In this document: positions 47,525-58,281 of the stretch, in pieces | Numbering within the stretch: position 1 is the first letter of the stretch | Layout: each line of letters starts with the position of its first letter | Position numbers and translations under genes: made by a program | The notes under the pieces: model-generated | Databases searched by the model: none | Seen by the model: only the letters and a program-made list of their open reading frames with translations | Told to the model about the DNA's origin: nothing | Origin: Begonia masoniana | Taxonomy: Eukaryota > Streptophyta > Magnoliopsida > Cucurbitales > Begoniaceae | DNA: 64,000 nucleotides | Assembly (NCBI GenBank): GCA_022432975.1 | Contig: CM039503.1 | Location: 47,719,259 to 47,783,258, forward strand | Direction of reading: 5' to 3'

Positions 47525-48877
47525 ATGCTGGAACGGTGGATCGGACCTTTCCGTGTTCGCCGGATCCAGAGGGCGTTTCGCGGAAGCGCTGTGACGCTGC
47601 TCTGCCTTTTCCTCACTGTTGTCGTTTTGCGTGGCACCATCGGAGCTGGAAAGTTTGGAACGCCGGAGCAGGATTTGAACGAGATCCGGGAGCATTTCTC
47701 CCGTGGACGGAAGCAAGCGCACAGAGTTCTTGAAGAAGTGAAAACGGAGACGGAGGCGGATCAAACCAACAACTACGGCACCTTCGACATCTCGAAGATT
47801 CTGGTCGATGAAGGCGAAGAGGAGAAGCCGGATCCGAACAAACCGTACAGTCTTGGCCCTAAAATTTCGGATTGGGATGAACAACGAGCTAAGTGGCTGA
47901 AAGAAAATCCGGGTTTTTCTAATTTCATCGGACCTAACAAACCTAAAGTGCTTCTGGTTACTGGTTCTTCGCCTAAACCATGCGAGAACCCCATCGGCGA
48001 CCATTACCTCTTGAAGTCAATCAAGAACAAGATCGATTACTGCAGGCTACACGGGATTGAGATTTTCTACAACATGGCACTTCTCGACGCGGAAATGGCT
48101 GGTTTCTGGGCGAAGCTTCCATTGATTAGAAAGTTATTGCTGTCTCATCCGGAAATTGAATTTCTATGGTGGATGGACAGTGATGCGATGTTCACGGACA
48201 TGGCGTTTGAGATCCCATGGGAGAGGTATAAAGATCATAATTTCGTAATGCACGGCTGGAATGAGATGATTTATGATCAGAAAAACTGGATTGGATTGAA
48301 TACTGGTAGCTTCTTGTTAAGAAACTGCCAGTGGTCTTTAGACATTCTCGATGCTTGGTCTCCAATGGGACCCAAGGGGAAAATTCGAGATGAGGCGGGA
48401 AAGCTGCTCACCAGAGAGCTTAAAGGCAGGCCGGATTTTGAAGCTGATGATCAGTCTGCAATGGTGTATTTATTGATCAAACAGAAAGATCAATGGGCTC
48501 AGAAAGTTTATCTCGAAAATGCATACTATTTGCACGGATATTGGGGAATTCTGGTGGATCGATACGAGGAGATGATCGAGAATTTTCATCCGGGTCTTGG
48601 CGATCATAGGTGGCCACTTGTCACTCACTTTGTCGGTTGCAAGCCGTGTGGAAAATTTGGGGATTACCCAGTCGAGAGGTGCTTGAAGCAGATGGATAGA
48701 GCTTATAATTTTGGAGACAATCAAATCCTACAGATTTATGGTTTTACCCACAAATCTCTGGCTAGCCGGAAAGTTAAGAGGCTTAGAAACGAGACGAGTA
48801 ATCCGCTCGACGTGAAAGATGAACTCGGATTATTACACCCTTCATTCAAAGCTGTCAAGGTATCAGGATCTCATTGA
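47525..48877 (+). CDS. Xyloglucan 6-xylosyltransferase (GT34, XXT1/2-like)
   Basis: An intronless gene for a 450-residue Golgi type II membrane enzyme. It transfers xylose from UDP-xylose to O-6 of glucosyl residues of the glucan backbone in xyloglucan synthesis. A short basic cytosolic tail is followed by one membrane span (about 21-40, VTLLCLFLTVVVLRGTIGAG), a stem (GKFGTPEQDL) and a GT34 catalytic domain. The DXD motif is D218-S219-D220 in FLWWMDSDAMF. Other family blocks are KIDYCRLHGIEIFYNMALLD, WNEMIYDQKNWIGLNTGSFL, EADDQSAMVYLL, WPLVTHFVGCKPCGKFGDYP and QILQIYGFTHKSLASRKVKR. I chose the ATG at 47525 because XXT proteins begin M-ER-G--R-RRIQRA; an in-frame GTG at 47423 is not used. Intact, unlike several neighbours. 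Confidence 0.97.
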   Translation: MLERWIGPFRVRRIQRAFRGSAVTLLCLFLTVVVLRGTIGAGKFGTPEQDLNEIREHFSRGRKQAHRVLEEVKTETEADQTNNYGTFDISKILVDEGEEEKPDPNKPYSLGPKISDWDEQRAKWLKENPGFSNFIGPNKPKVLLVTGSSPKPCENPIGDHYLLKSIKNKIDYCRLHGIEIFYNMALLDAEMAGFWAKLPLIRKLLLSHPEIEFLWWMDSDAMFTDMAFEIPWERYKDHNFVMHGWNEMIYDQKNWIGLNTGSFLLRNCQWSLDILDAWSPMGPKGKIRDEAGKLLTRELKGRPDFEADDQSAMVYLLIKQKDQWAQKVYLENAYYLHGYWGILVDRYEEMIENFHPGLGDHRWPLVTHFVGCKPCGKFGDYPVERCLKQMDRAYNFGDNQILQIYGFTHKSLASRKVKRLRNETSNPLDVKDELGLLHPSFKAVKVSGSH

Positions 48878-50198
48878 CAAACTTACAGTGCATCGAAATA
48901 GTTGCTACCGATGGTTGCTCTTCTCTCTCTCCCTCACTCTCTCTCTCTTAAATTGTTACACAGTTGAAGGTTTGATATTTATTTCATTTGATAGAGTTAT
49001 GGAAATCTGTAGTCTTTTTTGTTCATCAATTGCCAGAGCTAGTCCTCTGAGCTATACTTAATGTCATATCTTTCTTTCATTTCTGTGAAGTTTCAAACAC
49101 TCTCCCCCCACTTTTCTCAGCTGATAGGATGTTGATACTTGAATTGATTAACTGTGTCTCTATCGCATGTCAGTGACTGAAATCTTGTCAATTCTGGGTA
49201 CTCAAGATAACTACCAGTAATGGCTGGAAATGGCTCAAAAACCATCACTGAAACAGATGGAAAATTAAATGCTTTTTGTTTGAGAGTATAGACAGAAGAA
49301 AGAAGGGAGCAAAATGGACCTCCATGAGCTGTAAACCAGGCGGTGGGTCTGCTTTGATATGAGTATGCATATCAAGTGACGCATGGTATGAGGAGTTTTG
49401 AAGGAACCCAAATGGCTCGCCGGCTGGGTTTTGCCGTTTTGGCCTGCAATCTCAATTGCTATCCAACTAAGTTATGCACGAAGAAGAATTACTCTAAACT
49501 TATGAAATTGATTACTCACAAAAGTAAATTGATTTACTTTAACCGTAAATAATAATTAACGCATCTTCCTTGCTCGTGTTCTTTCCTCTTTTCCCTTGCA
49601 TGTGTGAATTGCTACGGTGAGTGCTTATCAATACGCTCGCGCAAAGTTTCACTGAGTCCTCAAGGTGGAAGGTGGAATTGAGAAAACTAATGGTTAACAA
49701 CCTAAAAGTTCTCCCAAATTGCATCATCTACAGAAAGATCTTTTCACGGAATCAAAACTTCCATTTCAACAGAATTGCCAGTCATACGAAGTTGAAGCCT
49801 TAATAAATCTTATATCAGCTAATCTAAAATGAGGGCACTGGGCGTTCTATTAATGTACAAATACTTAGGAGTGTTCAAAACCGATATAGTGAACCGAACT
49901 GACCCCGTTCAAAAGTAATTGAACCGAACTAGACCACTATATTGGGCCGGGGCCCATTAATTTCACTATAATGGAGAGGCCGGTACATCAATACCAATCC
50001 AACTTTTCTAATTTAAGTAACCGCTTCCATTGGCGACGGAAGCGAAGCTTTCAATGGAGTCGCTCTGTCGTCAAAAGTCTGTGTCACTGCAACTTTCTGT
50101 TGGCCAGAGCATTCTTGCTTGCGCCGTTGCTCTTTTTTTGCTCTAAAAGGAATAAAGGCGAAGCAGAGGCTCCTGCGGAATCGTATGAAATATCAGCA
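48878..50198. other. Intergenic, XXT 3' UTR and USP upstream region
   Basis: The XXT 3' UTR runs to about 49080, with a TCTC-rich microsatellite at 48919-48950. 49868-49960 has inverted CCGAACTGACC / GGTCTAGTTCGG-like motifs, probably a small hAT-derived remnant. The stretch 49971-50198 is an in-frame upstream extension of USP and most likely its 5' UTR. Confidence 0.5.
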
Positions 50199-51380
50199 AT
50201 GGCGGAGAACGGCAAGCAAGTGATGGTGATAGGCGTCGATGAGAGTGAACATAGCTTCTACGCGTTGCAGTGGACGCTTGACCATTTCTTTGCTTCTCAT
50301 TCCCAGTCTTTGTTCAAACTTGTGATCGTTCATGCCAGAAGCGCTGCATCCACCGTCCTCGGAGTCGCTGGGCCTGGTATTAAAACATTCTTGCTATGCT
50401 TTTGGCTTTGTGGATTCTCTACTTCATTAGTTTGATCTCGAAGAACCATTTGTTTGCGACTTCCGTCTTCCATTAGATGTTTTAAGGGTATTTATATTTG
50501 TACAAATGATGCATTTGGCTCTCTAGGTTTGAGAGAGATTAATTCTTCCTTCCTCAATTCAGTTTGAGGTTTCTTCTTTAATCCTTCATGTTCTCAAATA
50601 TTATCTAAAATCAGGAATCACTAAAGTTTATATTTGGGCTTCAGGTTCTGTGGACATTTTACCGATCATTGATTCAGATTTGAAGAAAATAGCAGCCAGA
50701 ACCATTAACAGCGCTAAGGAGATATGCAGCAATAACTTGGTATTTATTTTTCTTCAGTTTGCATATCCCACAATCATCCACCGTGACATTAATATTTTAT
50801 TTGATTGTTGACTGTACTGTGGATCATAAGCATATGAAGAGCAATCTTTCATCTGTTAAAATTCACGCCCCTACTTAAACCATATGTCAGAAAATCTAGT
50901 GTTTTCCTAATTTACAGTGTCACTATGCAATATTGTTAACTATAATCTATGCACAGGTTGAAGATGTCCAGTTTGAAATAATGGATGGTGATCCCAGGAA
51001 TGTAATGTTGGAAGCTATAGAAAAGTTCCATCCTTCCATCTTGGTTCTTGGAAGCCATGGTTATGGAGCAGTAAAAAGGTATCATTTCTTACCACTTTCA
51101 AAGAGGCAGAAGAAAATCTACAATGCTTTCACCTCTTTTGAATTCTAAGAAAATTAACCATCTTGAGACTTCTAATGATCCTTCCTCCCATTTTTCTTAA
51201 TTTTAAACCTTTAGACCTAGGGCTGCAGTGACGCCTTGGCTAAATTATGAATGTCTCATATGATATGCCATCCTATAATTCACTTGCAGGGCGGTTCTGG
51301 GTAGTGTGAGTGACTATTGTGCACATCATGCTCATTGCTCTGTGATGATTGTGAAGAGGCCACCTAAAAGCAAGCATTGA
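50199..51380 (+). CDS. Universal stress protein A-like protein
   Basis: Four exons with GT-AG borders: 50199-50376, 50645-50739, 50957-51078 and 51290-51380, which join in frame to 161 residues. This is a single UspA domain of the ATP-binding (MJ0577-like) type. N-terminal MVIGVDESEHSFYALQWTLD forms the first strand and helix; VIVHAR and EIMDGDPRNVMLEAIEK are core strands. The nucleotide signature G-x2-G-x9-G-S is present as GSHGYGAVKRAVLGS, split by intron 3, and the end SVMIVKRP completes the fold. Length fits plant USPs, which are soluble proteins induced by drought, hypoxia or other stress. The ATG at 50199 gives the family start; the open frame upstream is likely leader. No breaks seen. 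Confidence 0.95.
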
Positions 51381-51603
51381 TCCACTTTGCTTTCTCCGCT
51401 ATCTATCTACTAAATGAAGCAAAACCAGGTTTATCTGATTATATTGGAATAAGCTTCATATAATTGGAGCAATGTCTACGTGAATTTACTCATTATTTTA
51501 TAAGATCAAAATAAAATATAAAAAGTAAACAAAGTGTTGCTTGTTCATAGATTTATTATCACTACAGATGTCGTGTTCTTAAAAAGTTTTTTATAAGATA
51601 TCT

Positions 51604-53332
51604 AACGTCGAGCACCTTGACGGCCTGATCATCAACGCCCTTGTCCTCATCTCCACCTTCGGCTGAAGGGTCGATGTCTACGTCGATTGCTCCTTGAACA
51701 ACCCACTGCAAAAGCATAAATATTTTACCACAACAACAAATTACACCTACAACTTGTGATGTTCTATCGTACCAAATTGACATAAGACCAGAGAAAGTAA
51801 AATATTTCCAGTCTCGTGTTCGAGCATTGTCTCTCAAGTGTCGAAATAAAAGAGTTTTCTACTCGAATCAAGACTCCCTGATTGAAAAGTTAACAGTGTA
51901 AGAAATTGACAGTAAATAAAAAACTGGCCATCAATATATTAAAAAGCTGCATCACTCCATATCCAAATACTCAATACTTTTGACTTGAATAACACTTCAA
52001 GAAAAGATGCCAACAAGTAATTCACAAGCAGAACGGAGGCATTAGAATACGCGATCGGTCGAAGCAAATTTATAAATTCTGTAAGTTTCCTTCAACTTCC
52101 CATAGCATTCCATTCTTGATTTCCTTGTACACAAACGAGTCGGAGAGAAGCTAGTCGCCTGATATAAATCGAAATCGGTTCGTAACTTAACGTCGTTCAA
52201 TTAAGTTCCTAATCAGAGTAAAATATTTCCAAGAGGACAAAATATATTAAGCACAGTATGCCCTGCATGTTGGGTTTTTTTCTCTCCTCCAACTAGATGA
52301 GATCTTAATTTTAATCTCATCTAGAGTGTGTGTTTTTCACAACAACAACAAGGGAAGAGAGAAAACAAAAACTATTTTCGGAGTTCATTGTCGCAGCCGG
52401 AGGAGAATTGAGCTAGCTGAAGTTTGAATCGTTGGATCGGCTTGAAACTTTGTTAGCTTGTTTGGAACATCTAGGACTACATTCTGAACAGTGTAGATCG
52501 GTTTTTGAGGCTTATAAGTTTGACTGACAAAGGAAAAACGGGACTGCATTGATTTGGGTACCCATTTGTTAATTTCCTTTTTATTTGCTCTTTCTCGTGT
52601 CTTTGTTGTTTGCCAAGATTGTTATTTAATCTTGATGAAAGTGTTGTATGCCTCTAGTTTGATGATCAAGAGAGAATCTTTGATTGTACCCATATTGATC
52701 ATAGTGGATTGTTAAGTGGTCTTGAGAGATTTTCCAAGCTAAAAATTTTCTTACATTATGTGTGTGATTTTATTGTTAGTTGGTCAATTTTTTTATACGT
52801 GGATTATTGAAAAGTTTGTTTTGAATAGAAATTCCGTTGAAACAAACCATTTTCAATCAATGTAAACCTCCATAGATCATCGATTACAAAAAGTTCACCT
52901 TTTTATGATCATCTAGAGTGATAAAAAATTCTACATTCCTTTACCTACACACTAATGTTAATTTCAACGAAAGCCCAGTTACTATCGATCCAGATAATAA
53001 TATAAGTATTAAAACAAGGCCATCCAGTAAAGAGACAGATCCAGGAACTGGACTAACACGTTTAAAACAAGACCCGAAATTGCATCAACAGAATTCATAG
53101 AATATGTTCGTCAAAACTCTTCAAAAAAACAATCATACGCTACAAATCTAAGAAAAAGCAAATCCTGAAACAAAAACAAAAAAAACTAAACGAAAGCAAG
53201 ATCAATGCATGAAAAAGCTGCGAGAGAATGATTAAGCAAGCGACGTATCGACAATCGACGTAATTGCAAAACTAAACAAGGAGAATTGGGGAACCTACCA
53301 GTGTTAACATCCTGATAAACCAACATGTTCAT
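51604..53332 (-). pseudogene. Truncated TCTP (translationally controlled tumor protein) gene
   Basis: Three exons of a TCTP gene on the minus strand: 53332-53299 (MNMLVYQDVNTG), 52158 to about 52086 (LLSDSFVYKEIKNGMLWEVE) and 51705 to about 51604 ([20 protein letters not shown]). Exon 1 and 2 join at a G|GC phase as in TCTP. Exon 2 has TAG (52153-52151) in place of the Glu codon in GDELLSDSF, and its donor is lost (GGAAACTTAC). After DDQAVKV the homology stops, so the C-terminal half is missing. Intron 1 is enlarged by an LTR-like insertion near 52268. It is not functional as TCTP. A short transcript from the promoter side is possible but unproven. Confidence 0.85.
52268..52850 (+). repeat. 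Probable copia solo LTR in TCTP intron 1
   Basis: It begins TGTTGGGTTTTTTTCTC and continues GATGAGATCTTAATTTTAA, closely echoing the start of the copia 3' LTR at 4831 (minus). The right end and target duplication are not resolved; the LTR probably ends near 52830-52860. No coding inside. Confidence 0.5.
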
Positions 53333-53644
53333 CGCTCCGACAAGGATTTCGCAAGGAGAGAGAGAGAGAGAGGGACAGCAGTTTTTATCATGAAGAGATC
53401 TAATTTTAATTTTGACACTAATTTAATTATTTATGGGTGTTAACTAGCCCAGATGCCTCCCAACCCAGTTCTAATCCAGATCTCCATCCGCCAAAAGCTT
53501 TAATGATTGTCTAGTAGGCCTTGGACTTCCACTCTTCTAGCATCTGATTGCAGTGAGAGAAGAGAAGAACCAGCGAGAGAGAAGACTAGAAGGTCTAGTG
53601 TATGGAATTGATCAGCAATAAAATTGAGTTCTATTTAAAAAATA
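53333..53644. other. TCTP upstream region
   Basis: A GA-rich patch at 53352-53372 and a probable former TCTP promoter and 5' UTR. No gene. Confidence 0.45.
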
Positions 53645-54491
53645 GGGTAATTATCGATTTAAATCCTGTACTATGCACTTTATTTTAGTTAGCTCATGTA
53701 TTAAAAGAATAAGCAAACTAAACTTTATGTTTTGATTCTGTTATCAGTTTTAATCTTTCGTCAATAATTTCGTTAAACTCTTATTTAAAAAATTATCAAA
53801 CGATATTGGATTCACTTGAAATGTTTACCACATATTTACTACTTAATGAGAAGATAATCTGAAAATTTTTGTGATTTTTTAACATATGTATCATTTATTG
53901 TAATTTTATTTTAGTATTTTATAAACATATTATAATAAATCATACATATTTTAGAAAATCACGAAAATTTTTCTATTATCTACTCATGATGTGATGAAAA
54001 TGTGAAAATTTTGTTAAATAAATCAAATATCTGTTGGTATTTTATTAAAATTAATCTGAGTTTCTTCTTTACTTTATAAATTAATTTTAAAAAAAATATC
54101 AAACGATATTGGATTTATTTGAAACTTTTTTCACATGTTCACCACATCATGGATAGATAATAGAAAAAGTTTCGTGATTGTCTAAACTTGTATGATTTAT
54201 TATAATAGTTTTATAAAATACTAAAATAAAATTACAATAAATCGTACATTTGTTAAAAAATTACGAAAATTTTCAAATTATTTTCTCATTAAGTAGTAAA
54301 CATGTGGTAAAAATTTCAAGTGAATCCAATATCATTTGGTAATTTTTTAAACAAAGGTTTAACGAAATTATTGATGAAAGGTCAAAACTAATAACATAAT
54401 CAAAGTACAGAGTTTGGTTTGCCAATATTTTTTAGTACAGGGGCTAACTGAAATAAAATAGATAGTACATTATTAAAATCGATAATTATTC
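53645..54491. mobile_element. Hairpin MITE copy 2 with 9-bp target duplication
   Basis: An 847-bp element starting GGGTAATTATCG and ending CGATAATTATTC, flanked by a perfect 9-bp duplication TAAAAAATA (53636-53644 and 54492-54500). A 9-bp duplication fits a Mutator-type origin. Left and right halves are inverted copies over most of their length. No ORF. Best-defined of the three copies. Confidence 0.92.
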
Positions 54492-54500
54492 TAAAAAATA

Positions 54501-55002
54501 ATAATAATTTTTTTTTGTGGAATCTTAAATATTAAATACTGTTCTTGAGAAAGAGGCAAAAGCAAAATTAATAGAAACTCAAAAAAGTGGTCCATAAATA
54601 AAGATAGAAAATATCTTCAGCTTTCTTCTATTCACACTCCCCATCTTCAATCTCTGAAACTATTTCCCATTAATTTTGCGAATGACTACTAGCTCCGATG
54701 ATCGATCGCTGGTTCATTTCACAGTTATTTGAATCGCAAAGTCTAGATATGATCTGAATATGAATATTTACTAAAACTCCAATTATTTTGTAAACTCCGA
54801 GGATGTTTCTCAGATCTTTTATCTGTAAATCAATGAACCCATCTGCTGCAAATCAACTACTGAGTTATCGAGACTCGTTTCTCACATGGAAAATTATATT
54901 TACTAATTACTACTTGGAGAACAAAAAAGAAAGCTTGATTTTTTTTTTTAATATGAAAATGAAAATTATACATACTAGATCAACCCAGATCGGAGATTTC
55001 TT
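54501..55002. other. Intergenic, 3' side of the small membrane protein gene
   Basis: AT-rich; the 3' UTR of the minus-strand gene at 55003 is expected here. No other feature. Confidence 0.5.
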
Positions 55003-55362
55003 TCAATCGCCGGAATCGTCATCGCCGCCGAAGATGGAAATCTTGTTGTAAAGCAAAACCAGTATGAGGACGAGGAAGAGAGCGACCCCAAAAGGAGAGC
55101 CGCTGGCCCGGTGGATGGAATCGGGTTCGCCGGAGGAGAATATGCTGGAGATAAAGGAGCCCCGATCGGAGGAGAGGAACTGGATAGCGAGGAGGAGGAG
55201 TACAGGAAGAAGAAGGAGACCAACTGGACTAAGAAGCTCGGAAATGGCCTCAGTAATGGCTTCCCCCTGGTCGCCGAGAATGAACGGAGCAACTACGACT
55301 ACGACGACCACCACCGCCAGAAGAACGCCATGGGGAGCGCCTCCATGCCTCTCTTCGATCAT
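55003..55362 (-). CDS. Small conserved plant membrane protein, function unknown
   Basis: A single-exon minus-strand gene for a 119-residue protein starting MIEERHGGAPHGVLLAVVVV. Three hydrophobic spans are visible: about 13-30, 46-65 and 90-108, separated by GDQGEAITEAISELLSPVG and SSDRGSFISSIFSSGEPDSI loops, and the protein ends in an acidic GGDDDSGD tail. I recall similar uncharacterised plant proteins with the same loops, but no function or named domain. The overlapping plus-strand frames at 55064-55555 are shadows: they are arginine- or acid-rich without a fold, while the minus frame shows a consistent membrane pattern. The start codon at 55362 is followed closely by the first span. No disruption. 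Confidence 0.8.
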   Translation of the reverse strand: MIEERHGGAPHGVLLAVVVVVVVVAPFILGDQGEAITEAISELLSPVGLLLLPVLLLLAIQFLSSDRGSFISSIFSSGEPDSIHRASGSPFGVALFLVLILVLLYNKISIFGGDDDSGD

Positions 55363-55738
55363 CTTCAGAGTTCAATCCTTGATCGGAGTGTTCTTCACTT
55401 CTCTGCTTCCGATTTGCTCGTTGAAAACACTGCAAAAGTGGGAGAGGGTCCCTAGAAATAGGAAATTTGAACGCGTTTTTCCATTAATTTTACTTTTCAA
55501 TTTCAACCGACAATTGAATATTGATGATGATTCATATATTTTAAAGTTTGAGTGATGAACCCACCATTGTCGATGAGCTAATTAATGACTAAAATTAGCA
55601 CTAATCTTTACTTTAATATAATTCTCTCTTAAAATAATTGCACATGTAGAAACTTGTCATCCCACATTTTAAAATTCCTTAAATGACTTATACTAATACT
55701 TAAATAAATTTCACGTATATAGTCCTCATACACTTTTA
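55363..55738. other. Promoter side of the small membrane protein gene
   Basis: The minus-strand leader is expected up to about 55450; otherwise AT-rich spacer up to the MITE. Confidence 0.45.
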
Positions 55739-56586
55739 GGGTAATTATCGATTTGAACCCTGTACTATACACGTTTTTTCAATTCGGCCCCTGTACTAAA
55801 AAAACCGGCAAACCGAACCCTGTACTTTGATTCTGTTATCAGTTTTGACCTTCTATCAACAATTTCATTAAACCCTCATTGAAAAAACTAACAAACAATC
55901 TTGGATTCAGTTGAAATTTTTACCACATGTTCACTACTTAATAAGAAGATAATCAAGAAATTTTCGTGATTTTTTAACACATGTACGATTTATTAGAATT
56001 TTATTTTAGTATTTTATAAAATTATTATAATAAATCATACCAATTTTAGAAAATCACGAAACTTTTTCTATTATCTACCCATGATAGGTTGAACATGTGG
56101 AAAATTTTTTAAATAAATCAAATATTGTTTGGTATTTGTTTAAAAATTAATTTATAAAGTAAAGAAGAAACTGAGATTAATTTAAAAAAATACCAAAAGA
56201 TATTGAATTTATTTGAAACTTTTTTCAGGTATTCACCATATTATGGGTAGATAATAGAAATATTTACGTAATTTTTTAAAATTTGTATGATTTATTATAA
56301 TAGTTTTAACAAATACTAAAATAAAATTACAATAAATCGTAGATGTATTAAAAAATTACTAAAATTTTCAGATTATCTTCTCATTAAGTAATGAACATGT
56401 GGGAAAAATTTCAACTAAATCTAAGATCGTTTGATAGTTTTTTCAATGAAGGTTTAATGAAATTGTTGATAGAAGGTCAAAACTGATAACAGAATCAAAG
56501 TACAGGGTTCGGTTTGCCGGTTTTTTTAGTACATGGGCTGAATTGAAAAAACGTGTATAGTACAGGGTTCAAATCGATAATTTTCC
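55739..56586. mobile_element. Hairpin MITE copy 3
   Basis: Same family as 38878 and 53645. It starts GGGTAATTATCGATTTGAACCC and ends GGGTTCAAATCGATAATTTTCC, with strongly matching inverted halves (CTGTACTTTGATTCTGTTATC against GATAACAGAATCAAAGTACAG). No clear target duplication. This copy has the best preserved arms, so it may be the youngest or least eroded. Confidence 0.9.
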
Positions 56587-57453
56587 TTTATAATATTATA
56601 ACGTGATATTTGCCTGTTTATATCAATTAACATGCGATGCGAAACATGTCATGCTAAATCGAGATCTATAAATTAATATTTCAAAAAATAGGAAAAAAAC
56701 AACAAACAAGTGGATCGTTGAAAAATATCGTATGTAAATAACTTGTGTTAAATGTTTTTTTTATTAATCTTATTTGTCAATTTATTTTATATAATGATAT
56801 AAAATACTAATACTTACTATGTTCATATTTTACTGCGTTTTATGTCAATCACAATGGTCAAGACAAGTGTGCGTTGTTGCTGTCTGTAGGTGATGCGGGC
56901 AGGTCTGGCTCGGTATTGCAGCAGGATGAGCTCGGTTGGACTCGCTTAACTTTAGCTTGCAAGTCAGTTCAGATTAATTTTTTTTTAGACGAGTTCGTTA
57001 GTCTCGGCTCATTAGGCTTGACTTGTTTAACTTGATAAGCTCGATGAACTAGGTTTTTTTTAGGGTTGCCTTGGTTCGTTTGTCAGCCGTAATTGCAAAT
57101 GGTTGACAATTAAATATGTGTCAACTTAGTATGTGTATAATTTATAATGATGCAACGACTAAATATTTGTAATAAAATTCGTGTGGTACTTTTATGTTAG
57201 ATCATCTTAAATAATTTTTTTTAAATACATGTCATTTTATATATTAATATAATAATTTTGTTTACTAAACAACTAATATTATATTTTGACATTATATCGA
57301 TAAATACTCATTAAAATTTTAATAACTAATTTTTTTTAAAAGTATATTTTATATTGAATAAATTGAGAATATTTATGTATATTTGGTTCATTTTGCTCAT
57401 CTCGTTAAGACTCATTTAACAGACTCGATTCGAGTCGACTCATTTAACTTTGC
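56587..57453. repeat. CTCGTTAG-type repeat region, target of the hAT element
   Basis: AT-rich DNA with GAGCTCGGTTGGACTCG, GACGAGTTCGTTAG and GGCTCATTAGGCTTG motifs (56905-57060 and 57390-57453). The same motifs continue after the hAT element at 61234-61300, so the hAT inserted into this repeat. A related copy is at 46371-46510. Confidence 0.6.
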
Positions 57454-58281
57454 CTCGTGAGTAGGAGTGAGCAAAAAGTGGTCCGGTCCGGTTTTAAGGA
57501 AGATTAGAACCGAAATAATAAAATTCAATTTTTAATTTTTAGTATCGGAACTGTTTTTATTTTTTTAAGGACCGGACCAGAACCGGACCCTAATTTCGGT
57601 TCCGGTTCTGGTCCGGTTCCGATTTTCCCACTTAATTTTTTTTTAATTCCAAACTAAAATAATAAATAATATAATAGTTTAATTCGATATAAAAAATGTA
57701 CAAAAATTTAATGGCAAGACAATAAATATATAAAACCAAAAATGATTCAACAATACATAGTAAAGAAAGGTCGATGCAAAAAAAACAACAACGAAGTATA
57801 GATTATACTGAAAAAGAAAACTATGAATCTTTATAGATTATATTAAAAAAGAAAACTATGAATCTTGAAAATATGAAAAAGCTTCGAATCAGCTTCATAA
57901 ATATTCGAATTTCTAACTGCCTGGATAATCATAACAAAATCTAAAAACAAGAAAATAAACTCTGAATGGTGAAAGGCATCACAGATGACAAAGAGAAACT
58001 AAAATCCAAATTTAAGTGCATAGCCTCATAATTTTCTACAACCCTGCAAAAATGAAAAAATACCACACGTAGTCACTACAAGATGGAAAAAAAATATTAT
58101 ACTAATAAAAATGTAATTAAATAGAAAATGAAGTAGAAACAATTAAACATACAACGATGTTCTCACTATTCGCTAATTTTAATTGGTTCGCCATCTTCAT
58201 CTCGTGATATAAAATCTGCAAAATAATATAAGTCTCAAAAAAAGTATATAATTAGTAATTACTAAATAATAAGAGTAAAAT

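Noticed and set aside
47519..48004. 161-residue frame antisense to the xylosyltransferase
   Set aside because: Shadow of the strongly conserved GT34 coding strand.
55064..55555. Plus-strand frames opposite the small membrane protein
   Set aside because: Antisense shadows with arginine-rich or acidic low-complexity sequence; the minus frame has the coherent three-span pattern.
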